Shown here piece by piece: positions 1-9,570 of a stretch of 64,000 nt of DNA (its first letter is position 1; each line of letters starts with the position of its first letter). A model generated the notes under the pieces. That model was not told where the DNA came from. It worked only from the letters and a program-made list of their open reading frames with translations, and did not search any database. Origin of the DNA: Usnea hakonensis (lineage: Eukaryota > Ascomycota > Lecanoromycetes > Lecanorales > Parmeliaceae). Location: assembly GCA_013423325.1 (NCBI GenBank), contig BLJB01000271.1, positions 126,820-190,819 on the forward strand. Reading direction: 5' to 3'. The translations under genes and the position numbers were made by a program.

Positions 1-567
1 CGCCCAAAGGCCGAATTATTGGGGATGTGAGAGCAATCATTACAAGAAGTGAGTCAATCCTTATCAGGTCCTAATTTGCGAGGAAATTTTCGAAAGCTGC
101 TTGCTAATTGCTTTCAGTCCCTGCGAAACTTGATCCTACCTTAATGAAAGAGCCCCGTGTCCTACAAGGCGTACCTCGGATCAACACCGTCAAGGCCACG
201 AGAAAACCGATACCGAGCATGTTGGGACCTAACGGGGCAATGAACGGGCTCGCACAGTCGCCACCATCATAGCACAGCACGCAGGATGCCATACCTGAAA
301 TAACGATTAAATAATGTCCGAGATTGGAAACGGCCTTTTGGATGCATGGAGTACGTCGTTGATTATCTCATAAAAGAAGGGCGATACTCATGGCATTTTT
401 TTGAGGAGACATGTACTCTCAATATGAGGCATTTGGAAAAGCGAATACTCGATTAAAGATCGAAGAGGCATGAGAGACTAGATATCTTACATTGGCGACA
501 TAATTGCAATAATAAGAGCATGGGTGAATTCAGATGAACCGGGAGTCTCCGGCCACATCTATATGCA
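1..567. other. Left-edge intergenic stretch
   Basis: I see no recognisable gene, RNA or repeat here. A 62-codon ATG frame on the minus strand (292 to 104) has no family resemblance that I can name. The stretch is downstream of the minus-strand gene that ends at 568, so it may hold that gene's 3' UTR. Confidence 0.4.
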
Positions 568-1575
568 TCATTCATAGATGTCCAATGTCCCCGTGGTCTT
601 CAAGAACCAGTCGACACACTCTCCCTTCCACTCATATTTCACTGCAAAATCTCTGGTCTCCGATGTACATCTTCTAATTTCATCCTCGACTACCCTCCTC
701 TTGGCCCCTTCGTTCCTGCGTCCACTTCGGAGCCGCTCGAGCAAGAAAACCAAGAACGCCCACCCAGATATATCCCTCGGATGCATCAAACACCATCTAT
801 GCATCAGCGCAAGCCTATCCCGCGATAGCGCTCCATCCCAGAGCCTCCCCTCCATATTTCCAGAGCGTTCAGACTGGATCAAACAAAAAAGCTCTCTCGC
901 ATACTGCCACGCGTAGTAATTACTCGGATGCCTCTCCCCCGCCTTAGTCACGATGGCCAATTCCTTGTCCCAAAAATCCCTCACACCGCATCTCCCATGC
1001 CCCACCTGATCCACCGCATCGCCATTCGCATACCCTCGCACGGCTAGCTCGAAGAACCCCCGCACTACCCATAGCCGTTGCGCCCAAAGCGTGGAAGACT
1101 TGGCGTGCTTGCTCAGCGCACTCGTCACCAGACTCTCACAAACCCGTAACTCTAGCCCAACGGCTTCGGCTAGTGTCCCAGCAGCATCCTGACCTCCCCT
1201 CTCTGTTCTGCCAGATAGGGTATTGTTGTTGTTCTTGTTATCATCGTCGGCGATGCGCTGCAAATGCCGTTTCCGGAAATTCGCAGCCGTCAAATGATTA
1301 GGATCGAAGAGAAGAACGACGAATGTGGCTTGCAGGGCGGCAGGGTAGGAGATGTCGGGGTCATCGGGGGACGAGAGGTGGGAGAAGAGGATGGTGCGGG
1401 CTTGGAGGTGGAGGGGTGGGAGGAGAGATTTGGGCACGCCGATGGAGGGAGGGTCGTGATGGATGTGGAGAGGGTAGCTTGGGGGGAGGATCTCGATCTC
1501 TGAGATGGTGGGGGTTGGGGGGTGGAGGGCGGCGATGAGGTGGTTGTATGGGTCGGCGGGGGGTGGTGGTGGCAT
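568..1575 (-). CDS. Protein prenyltransferase alpha-subunit repeat protein (PTAR1-like)
   Basis: Single-exon gene of 335 codons starting at an ATG at 1575. The protein has helical repeats with the Trp-rich signatures of the prenyltransferase alpha-subunit (PPTA) family: 'TLWAQRLWV' near residue 165, 'HPSNYYAWQYARELF' near 215 and 'HPRDISGWAFLVFLL' near 265. In farnesyl- and geranylgeranyltransferases such repeats form the scaffold subunit. This one resembles the divergent PTAR1-type proteins of filamentous fungi, whose substrate is not established. The N-terminus is Pro-rich and there is an Asn run near residue 113. It is transcribed divergently from GET1 with only 168 bp between start codons, so the two probably share a promoter region. 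Family assignment is from motif memory. Confidence 0.75.
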   Translation of the reverse strand: MPPPPPADPYNHLIAALHPPTPTISEIEILPPSYPLHIHHDPPSIGVPKSLLPPLHLQARTILFSHLSSPDDPDISYPAALQATFVVLLFDPNHLTAANFRKRHLQRIADDDNKNNNNTLSGRTERGGQDAAGTLAEAVGLELRVCESLVTSALSKHAKSSTLWAQRLWVVRGFFELAVRGYANGDAVDQVGHGRCGVRDFWDKELAIVTKAGERHPSNYYAWQYARELFCLIQSERSGNMEGRLWDGALSRDRLALMHRWCLMHPRDISGWAFLVFLLERLRSGRRNEGAKRRVVEDEIRRCTSETRDFAVKYEWKGECVDWFLKTTGTLDIYE

Positions 1576-1743
1576 GGGGAGGAGAGGGGGATTGGAAGGT
1601 GAGAGCTAGTGGGGGTGATAGGGCTGCGTGTTTAGGGTTGAGTTGTTTTCTTGTGATCTGCGAAAATACAGCAGAGCACGCACTTGATAGTTTTTGTCAT
1701 AGCTGCATTATTCTGCTCTTGCAGACTCAGTGAAAGGAAAGGC

Positions 1744-2510
1744 ATGCCTTCCCTCCTTCTCATAGTGTTTTTGTTGCAGCTCTCCATACACCTTGTCAAC
1801 ACCGTCGGCGCGCCCGTCATCAATGAATTCGTATGGAATCTCCCGCTCTCCACCATGGACCGTTCTTTGCTGACACATACTCTAGCTATGGAGCCTTTAC
1901 AACAGACTTCCTACGTCTACCTCTGCTGATGCGAGGTCTCAAGTCGAGCTGCGGAGGGAAGTGATACGCTTGAAACGGGAGATGAACGCTATTAGTTCGC
2001 AAGACGAGTTTGCCAAATGGGCGAAGCTGCGGAGGAGCCATGACAAGGTTGTAGCACAGTATGATGAGAAGAGTAAGCAATCAAGGAAAGATGAGAGGGT
2101 GTTTGCAGAGCGAGTTTCAAAGACCGGGCTGATCAAGACACCTTTTCGCAGCAAATAACCTCAAGTCCTTCAAATCGACCTTCGACCGTACAGTCACTGC
2201 TCTGCGCTGGATCGGCACCAATGGCCTTCGTTTCTTCCTTCAGTTCTGGTTCTCGAAACGACCGCTCTTCTGGATCCCAAGGGGTTGGGTGCCGGGCTAT
2301 GTGGAGTGGTTGCTGGCATTCCCAAGGGCACCGACTGGGAGTGTGAGTATACAGATATGGGGCATTGCTTGCGCGACGATAGTACAGCTTGTTGGAGCGG
2401 CGGTGGTGGCAGGGCTACTTTTAGTAAAGGTACAAGACCCGGGAAAGCAGCCGATGAAGATGGGTGCGGGAGCCGGAAGTGGAAAGGGAGAGGGGAAGAA
2501 AGAACTTTAG
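1744..2510 (+). CDS. GET1: GET1, tail-anchored protein insertase subunit
   Basis: Three exons: 1744-1830, 1886-2072 and 2152-2510, giving 210 aa. Introns are 1831-1885 (GTATGG...TAG) and 2073-2151 (GTAAGC...CAG). The start '[13 protein letters not shown]' is the usual Get1 N-terminal membrane segment. The cytosolic coiled coil follows ('[15 protein letters not shown]', '[15 protein letters not shown]'), then '[11 protein letters not shown]', '[11 protein letters not shown]' and a last hydrophobic segment near the C-terminus. Get1 and Get2 form the ER receptor that docks the Get3 ATPase and inserts tail-anchored proteins into the ER membrane. Length and residue order match the fungal family well, and the splice joints restore the conserved '[10 protein letters not shown]' and 'EKTNNLKSF' stretches. 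Confidence 0.93.
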
Positions 2511-3242
2511 CCGGTGGGAAATGTTGCATTGTATATGGATTCCTTTGGCAACTTGACGATATCCCAAATTCTTGATAATGGACAAAACGAAGCATGTCCC
2601 TCACAATTATTGACGCAGTGATCTTTCATGGCTGTGCGCTCGATCCTGCAACACGAAGTGAGATACCCCTTGGCAGAGGTTGTGTATTCGGTCTAGGCAT
2701 TCTTTTTGACTCTGAGTGATCATGGGGGAGAGGATCGCTAAAGCTTCGAAAGTGCCCGTCATTTCAGTGCACTCTGAGACTGAGAGTGGCATGGACGTCT
2801 TTCGAGTACAACGCTGTCGTAGTCACTGTTGGCATACTATCTTCCGAGGCATTTCCATTGCCTTTAGGGATAGCCGCAAACAATGCTTATCCACTTTTCC
2901 AACATGAGCAATGCATCTGCTTTCAAAGGTGCATGCCATCATGACCCCGGCGATGTAGCAGAAGGAGATGCCTAGTAGAGTCCTCCTTCTTAAAACACGA
3001 AGATCTTTTCAGCGTTTATCCTTGCACGACAGAGCCATGTGTTGAGAACATTAGAATAGCCGAGGAGCACCCGAGGCAACTTTTTTTTTTTTTGAATTGC
3101 TGCGGGAGATGGGCGCATGGATGCCCTGCAGCCGTTTCATGTTTACGGTCACAGGAACGTGTCTTTTTTTTTTTTCATACAGTAATCACACACCTTCACC
3201 ATGTCCACTCAATAACACGAAGTACATAAATTAACCACCATC
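2511..3242. other. Intergenic stretch with poly-T tracts
   Basis: No gene is apparent. It holds two long T runs (about 3080-3094 and 3163-3175). The second lies about 70 bp upstream of the next start codon and may belong to the promoter of the membrane-protein gene at 3243. Confidence 0.4.
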
Positions 3243-4376
3243 ATGCTATCTCTCTCTACGTTCGTATCCATCTCTCCACTCTCCTTTCTCCAATCCACAA
3301 ATCACAGTCGTACTGACCATTCCACCAGCCTCAAAACCCTCCTCTTCACTCTAGGCCCCTTCCTAATCCCAAGACTCATAACCTGGTACCGCACCCAAAA
3401 AGTCAAAGCAGTCACTGTCCCCGCCCCAGTACAAGCCCTCCCGGCCCCCGTCTCCAAATCCCTCACCATCCTCTTCATCTCCGCCCTCCTCGCCCTCATC
3501 TCCACCCTTCCCACCTTCGCCCCCGAAAACATCTTCACCACCACCTCCTCGCGCCTGCTAACCCCCAACGATGTCCTCTTCACCCGCCTCAACCTCGCCC
3601 GCGGCGTCTCGGGACTCACCGACGCTGACAACATCCTCCGGCCCAAGATCGCCTCCATGGACGCACGCCTCCTCTACCTCACTTACGGTCCCGACGTCCT
3701 GACCAATTGCCCCTTTTGCAACTCCGACGAGCCGTTCACCTACTTCTACTACGCCCTCCCCTCAATCACCCTCCCGCACCTCCTCCACACCTTCGCCCTC
3801 GGCCTCGCGACGTCTTCGGCGATCGCTGGCGCTTACGGCAAGAGGTGGCGGAACCTCGTCACGGTTCTGGGGGTGGGACTCGCGGTGATGGAATGCTATC
3901 TCTTCGGCAGCTTCGAGTGGAAAGCCAACGCGCGCGCCCTCCGGCCGGAGCAGTACATCAATTTCTTCTGGCGGATGCGCCTCTTCCGGGGGATCCTGAT
4001 GGCGTTGGCGGACGCGCTCGTCGCGGGGCTTCTTTGGCTGTCGTCTACGAACCGCATGTTTGTGATCCCGCCCAGTGCGGCGGAGCGGATGGAGACGGCG
4101 ATGCGGGTGCTGGAGAATGCGAGGGGGAAGGTCAATGCGGTGGGTATCATGCGGAATGCGGTGGTGAGGGACGAAGGGTTGAGGAGGAAGGCGGAGGCTT
4201 ATTGGAGGAAGGAAGGGGTGGTGATGGGGGAGGTGATGGATGAGAGGGAGGTGGTGGAAGGGGTGAGGAATGCGCTGAGTGGCAGGATTCAGGTGGCCAA
4301 GGTGGAAGAGGAGGCGGGAAAGTATGCTGAGGCCGTTACGAGTTTTCAGGAGCAGCAGCAGCAGTCGTTTGGATAG
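3243..4376 (+). CDS. Conserved fungal multi-pass membrane protein, function unknown
   Basis: Single-exon ATG frame of 377 codons. Hydrophobic segments are visible near residues 30-45 ('LLFTLGPFLIPRLI'), 70-90 ('SLTILFISALLALISTLP'), 170-190, 200-220 ('LVTVLGVGLAVMECYLFG') and 250-268 ('ILMALADALVAGLLWL'). A 'CPFCNSDEPFTYFYYALP' stretch near 155 has a CxxC pair and looks conserved. The C-terminal third is a charged, probably helical tail ending in a short Gln run. The start context (CCATCATG) is good. I do not recognise a named domain. Third-position GC richness differs between its first half (C-rich) and second half (G-rich), as in several neighbouring genes. Confidence 0.7.
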   Translation: MLSLSTFVSISPLSFLQSTNHSRTDHSTSLKTLLFTLGPFLIPRLITWYRTQKVKAVTVPAPVQALPAPVSKSLTILFISALLALISTLPTFAPENIFTTTSSRLLTPNDVLFTRLNLARGVSGLTDADNILRPKIASMDARLLYLTYGPDVLTNCPFCNSDEPFTYFYYALPSITLPHLLHTFALGLATSSAIAGAYGKRWRNLVTVLGVGLAVMECYLFGSFEWKANARALRPEQYINFFWRMRLFRGILMALADALVAGLLWLSSTNRMFVIPPSAAERMETAMRVLENARGKVNAVGIMRNAVVRDEGLRRKAEAYWRKEGVVMGEVMDEREVVEGVRNALSGRIQVAKVEEEAGKYAEAVTSFQEQQQQSFG

Positions 4377-4781
4377 ATAGCTGGAGAAATCAAAATAACT
4401 GTGTACCGTTTAACGGTAGAGCGAAGCAAGGTCCAGACATTCTTACTTGACCAATGAGACATCGCGTATGTAGTAGAGAAAGTCTGCCAGGTGATGAAGA
4501 TTGCATTCGAGCCGAATAAGACTACATGAAATTGAAGCACTAGCTTCTCCTTTCCCTCCCTCCCTCTCTCCCTCCACTCTTACTCCTTGTGCACACAAAC
4601 CATGGAAGAAAGAAAAATTGAAGTCATCCGCTTGTAAAACTTACACTGTGCCCCTTCTTACACCCACCGATCATTAATCTGGCTGCGCCCTCAAGAAGGA
4701 AGAAGAAAGAGAGTGATCATCTGAAGATCATGAGATTTCGTAGCCCCCGAACCGCTATCGCACCGTCTTTTTTTTTCTTTT
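4377..4781. other. Convergent 3' intergenic region
   Basis: This lies between two converging genes and contains a pyrimidine-rich CCCT/CTCC tract at about 4550-4580. I see no coding or RNA feature. Confidence 0.4.
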
Positions 4782-5674
4782 TCAGAAAGCATTTCCCTGC
4801 ATGGCCGGATGGAACGCCAGATCTGGCCTCTGCACACCATTCACCACCGGCGGCGCGCTCGAATTCCTCTTGGCCTTGTCGAACTGCGGGTTCGTCCCGA
4901 TGGGCGCGGAGATGTTTCGGATGGGCGACATCTGCTGCTGGTAGGACGAGCGGGTCTTCGTGTAGTAGGATGGCAGGGTGTCGGAGCGGCCGAGGTGGAG
5001 GGAGCGCCGGGCGTTTGGGCCCGTGGGCGAGGGGCTGACGTAGACCTTTTGCGGGGCGACGGCGCCGTGGTCGCGGACCTGCCGGGCGGTGATGCCGAGG
5101 GCTTTTTGGCGGAAGGCGTAGTTCTGTGGGTTTGGGGTTAGCGGGTGGATTTCGAGAGTGAGGGATGGAGAGGGCTTACGGCAAAGATGTTGGCGATGCC
5201 GAAGATGATGACGATTATCCCGGACGCAATGACGAGACGCCAAAAGGTCGAACCGAGAGAGTCTTCGGAGGTGGCTGTCTTGTTCAGATTGCCGAGGATG
5301 GAGACACCGATGATGATCATGATGATGCCCAGGGTGACGAAGCCGTGGCTCGGGGAGAGGAGCGGCCAGTTGTTGGCGGTGTAGCGCTTGAAAAGCGAGA
5401 TTTCGGTGAGTATGAGTAGTACTGCTCATTTCTGTCAGTTGCGTGCGTACAGATCAAGGTCAAGAGGGGAAAGATGGGGAGACTCACTGCTCACGCAGCC
5501 TGTGATTAGATGGCTGACACCGTCAAAGAAGAAGAATTTGGAGACAATGAAGGTCTTGACCAGCATAACGAAGCTAGCTGCGACGACAGATAGAAGGGCG
5601 ATTATGTTCATCACACGGATGGCGTTGAGGACGACGTAGCCTGGACCAGCCAGGGATTTTTTGAAGAAGGGCAT
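4782..5674 (-). CDS. Fungal integral membrane protein (DUF7598-like)
   Basis: Three exons on the minus strand: 5674-5488, 5421-5180 and 5123-4782, giving 256 aa. Introns are 5422-5487 (GTGAGT...CAG) and 5124-5179 (GTAAGC...CAG). The N-terminus 'MPFFKKSLAGPGYVVLNAIR' is followed by four hydrophobic segments: 'NIIALLSVVAASFVMLVK', a segment joined across intron 1 around 'LLILTEISLFKRY', 'GIIMIIIGVSILGNLNK' and 'LVIASGIIVIIFGIANIFA'. A polar tail with Ser/Thr/Pro-rich sequence ends the protein. Gene order, length and first 50 residues match a conserved but uncharacterised ascomycete family that I believe is catalogued as DUF7598. Topology suggests a small four-TM protein with a cytosolic tail. 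Function is unknown. Confidence 0.82.
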
Positions 5675-6657
5675 TTTTGCGTGTTTTCTGATGCGAGTCG
5701 GAACTTGGAGAAGGTCGGTTTGATGCTTTGAAGTGAGGAGATTATGCGAACTGCACAGCAGTCAATGAAGACGAGATATAAAAGTAAGATATTTGAGCAG
5801 GTAGAGTCGACGTTGTCACACAAGGAAAAGGGGTGTTAGCCAGGATGGGTGACAAGAAGAGAACAATGAAAAGCCTGAAGACAAGGCGCTGGCCTTGGGA
5901 GGACAATAGAAGAATGAGCGAGGAAAAGATTTTCAATGAAAGGAAAGAAAGGTTGACACAGTGGAAGAGAATATCAATGAGGCCCTTAAAGACAGGCCTA
6001 AACAATCGCGATTCACACGCATTTCATTCACATGCAACAAGGAACACCACACAATAGGGACGTGAATTGAGAAGACCAAACCATCAAAAGACTGTTCCAA
6101 CCCCGACCAGACTGCATGGAAGCGCTGGCTTAAATCCATTCTGCAATGGTAATATATCATAAGATAACAATGCGGCATCTTGGAAATGCAGGTCTTGAAG
6201 AAAATCAGTGGCTGTCATGCTCCGACTTTTGGACGTCACAGCGTTTCATGTCATTAAAAAAGCATTGTGATGGGCGGCTACGCGTTGCCCACTTGCTCTG
6301 AAACAGGACCTACTCTTTGACCTAGTTTTTGACTTTGAGTCATGTAAAGTAAGGTACGGAGTAGTGACTGTGAGGTCGCTTTGGGCGAATGCACTATGCA
6401 TGTTCGACATGGCAGTATGGAGTAGATGCGTCTTTACTGGATAAACCCCGGTACCTTATCTTCTTACCAACGTACTGTAAACCAAGAAAGAGCGCTAGCG
6501 GACCCGAAACTGACCCATCTTCACGATTTTTCGCGCTACTACGCCAAAATAATTTACGAATAATACACACCCGCAGGCTGTAAACATCTCAACCATCTTG
6601 GTCAACCGAGGTCATATTTTGATAATGGGTTTGTAGAGACGCCGCTGCTCGTACAAC
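5675..6657. other. Divergent promoter region between membrane protein gene and NDC1
   Basis: Nearly 1 kb between two divergent start codons, with no credible gene. It carries one copy of the 9-mer TACGGAGTA at 6355-6363, which recurs elsewhere in the window. No other structure was noticed. Confidence 0.45.
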
Positions 6658-8762
6658 ATGGCTTCTCTCCGCACACCCCTGTACAGAGACCTCTTGACAC
6701 CGGCCTTGCACAAGAGATTTACAAGCGCTGCTCTCATCACCCTGGTGGTTTGCTATGCCGAAGCGATACTGATTGCCGACAAGTCTTCAAGTGAGTCGGG
6801 TTCGAATATACAGAAATGCTTGAGCTTTGACACTAGACTAGTAATCTGGCCCTGGTTTCCAATCGGCCCGGCAGGCATACGGACACTCCTCATCTTCATC
6901 TCAGTACTCTCTGTCTTCGTGCTGCGGGTCGCTCAGTTACATTTGGGTACGACCGAGAAAGTCTTGAAGCCAGACTCGTGAACTGAAAAGAGCTTCAGGC
7001 ACTCGAACGTCAGCATCACCTTTCAATACTTTCGCAAGATCTGTTTTCCGATTCAACACTTTTCAGACTTTTGCGTGGTACTTGTTCTCGGCGTGGTGGT
7101 TCGGTGAGATCTACATATGGTCGGCGCCACGGTCGGCGAATCTAGGATTGGTAGCTGAAGGAAGGTAAGTGAGCTTCTATCCCGGTGCTGCTCAAGGCTG
7201 CGGCTGATACAAATCCAGACCATGGGAACGCAAACGACTCAATGAGCGGTCGGTGTACCTCCGCGCAGTCTTCTTCATGCTCGCCGTTTTTCAATCTGCT
7301 TTGCATCTCTACTACAATTACGACAGCGTATCCTTGCCAATCACTCAATTGAAGACGGATACCAATTCTGGACAACCTCCGAAGCAGGAGCATCCAATTA
7401 TTCAGATAAAGGCTTCGCTGTTCAATCTATCAAAATGGATTGGCATCCGCGCAGCGAGTATGGCCATTTCCGGACTTATAGTCTACCCCATTTTCCTTCG
7501 AAGGGCAGCGTGGAGCTTCTTTTCGTATTTGGCTGCATTGCTGCAGGATGTACCGGCATACCAACGATCGTACATACCACCGTACCACTATTCCCTCATC
7601 GTTCGCTCATTTGTCTCGAGCGTCTGCTTAATTACACTATGGGATCTCTCAAACACAATCTTTAGCGCCTATCTTACACAGGAGCCGATGAAGCAAGAGC
7701 AGCCCCTAACAAGTAGCTCCAAAGACCCGAATGCAAGCTTGCTGAACGGGCTGAAGGCAAAACGAGAGATCCTTAGGGTAAGCTGTATAGCGTTTTATCA
7801 AATTTGTAAATGCTAAACCCGCTTAGACCTTTGCGTTTTGCGAGCTGGGTCTCATCAGTCAGCGGTTCCCACCACGGCGAAAAGCCATCTTCGCAGACAT
7901 AGACCGCCCAAGCGGTTCAGCATGGGAGCAGATCATGACTCTCTGCTTGGGAAATATCCTCGCCATCAGCAATCGCGTCGCTGAATTCCAAAATCCAAAG
8001 CCCAACTCCTTAGCACCTCCGCAGCAAACCGTCATTGAGTCTTTGCCTTCAATCTCGTCGGCGTCTGTTAGAAAGGAGAACATCTTCAGCAATGTCAAAG
8101 TACCCACGACTACACGCGAGAAGATCGAGTCAAATTTCGGGTCCATCGCCAAGTCCTATGGGGAATCACCACAGCCCGCAAAGCCTCTAAAGTTTCTAGA
8201 CAGCCAACGCGCAGAAGGAGAGAAGTATCTAGGCGTTGCATGTCAAAAGCTCCTTACCGAAGACCAGCAGCGAAATTGGAGCAGCAGCGGTCTGCTCGCT
8301 CAGTGCAACATTCACGTCTTGAACTTCTTACGCTCTCGGTTGGGACACCCCTTCCGCCAGACATTTCGGCGTCGTGTCTGTGTCGTGGTTCTAGGATCGC
8401 CTTTCAGCGAGCTCGGCCCCATTATTGATTCTGTCAATGCGCTGACTGCTCTAGCTGTCGCAAGCCTGACGGAAGATAATTACGGCAGGGTTGCTAAGGA
8501 TGTCGCCTTGCTGATCCGAGCGTTTGTCAGCGTCATACAGTCCGTGGAAGGATTCGTGGAGCGTTTGCCGGCTCATTGGACGGATGTGGAGTTCTCCGAC
8601 TCGGATAGGAGAGTCGAGGAAGTGGATTTGGTGGTTGGGTCCATGAAGGCGGGGTTGAAGGAGATGGTGGATGCGTTTGGGGAATATGCCACTGTGCTTG
8701 GGCTCACGGAAAGGGAGATGAGGATCGCCAAGAGGGTTGCGGGAGTTGAAGGTGATGAGTGA
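6658..8762 (+). CDS. NDC1: Nucleoporin NDC1
   Basis: Five exons: 6658-6790, 6842-6946, 6999-7164, 7219-7777 and 7827-8762, giving 632 aa. Introns of 49-54 nt all have GT...AG ends. Ndc1 is the transmembrane nucleoporin that anchors the nuclear pore complex and spindle pole body in the nuclear envelope. The fungal pattern is clear: 'LYRDLLTPALHKRF' at the N-terminus, 'WPWFPIGPAGIRTLL', 'FNTFQTFAWYLFSAWWFGE', 'PPYHYSLIVRSFVSS', 'FSAYLTQEPMK' and 'SLLNGLKAKREILRTFAFCELGLISQRFP', followed by a long soluble C-terminal domain. Six or so hydrophobic segments fall in the first 300 residues. The first intron (51 nt) has no in-frame stop, so a naive ORF call reads through it. Confidence 0.93.
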
Positions 8763-9570
8763 CGGTTGTGCATTGTTAGCACGTCGTTGGAGTAGACGAT
8801 AAATGGATTGATACCCCCCTTGAAAAAAGCAATGCATTACCTTTTCCATCAATTGACCATACTTACTTTCATGGCATCAGCATGCATGTAATGTGGGACC
8901 ACAACAGCTACGAATGGATCATTTAGAGGCGACATCGTGTATTGGCACGTCTTCTTTCTTGGTGCTTCTTTCGCACCGCAGACTTGCACATTCTACAAAA
9001 CCCAAGCGACGGGCATCACCACGAGCGCAAGCGCAAAACCACCAATTGGACAAGGATGCGCACTCTATTTCATTTCGTCAAAGTCTCGGGAATCCCTATA
9101 TCATCATCTGCTGCGCAACTTATGTGCCATAGGTGCCTGTCTGGGTATACATTAAAAAAAAAAGCCTTCCTCAGCGCAAGAATACTTAGGAACAAACGAC
9201 AGATCCCTTTCGTTAACCATGGTGACCATGAAAAGGAATCTTGGACCATCGAGTCGACCAAGCCGGGGAGCTGATTATTGGCTGTGCTAGAACGCGGTGC
9301 GCTCGTTTGACCGAAAGATGAAAAAAGAAAGGTAGATAACGCCAGTCCCTATGTAATGCGACGAGCCCTATGACCCCTTCGCCTTACAAGGACGCATCAA
9401 CAGCCAGCCCTATCAGATGAACCACTGATTAGAGCCCTACCCGAAGCTCCAGACGCGCCTCATTCAACGTCCGCTATACTTGTGACGCAGCGAGCAATCA
9501 AATTCCCGGAGAGTCGGTTTGTTGTCGAAACCTCGGAAGCGAATAAAATTTGAGCGTAGAGCGGCGAGCT
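8763..9570. other. Convergent intergenic region
   Basis: No gene or repeat is supported. Short overlapping open frames exist on the plus strand (about 8893-9274) but show no protein-like composition. It contains the 3' ends of NDC1 and the zinc-finger gene. Confidence 0.4.

Noticed and set aside
104..292. 62-codon ATG frame on the minus strand at the left edge
   Set aside because: No recognisable motif, no partner exon visible and the length is within chance expectation.
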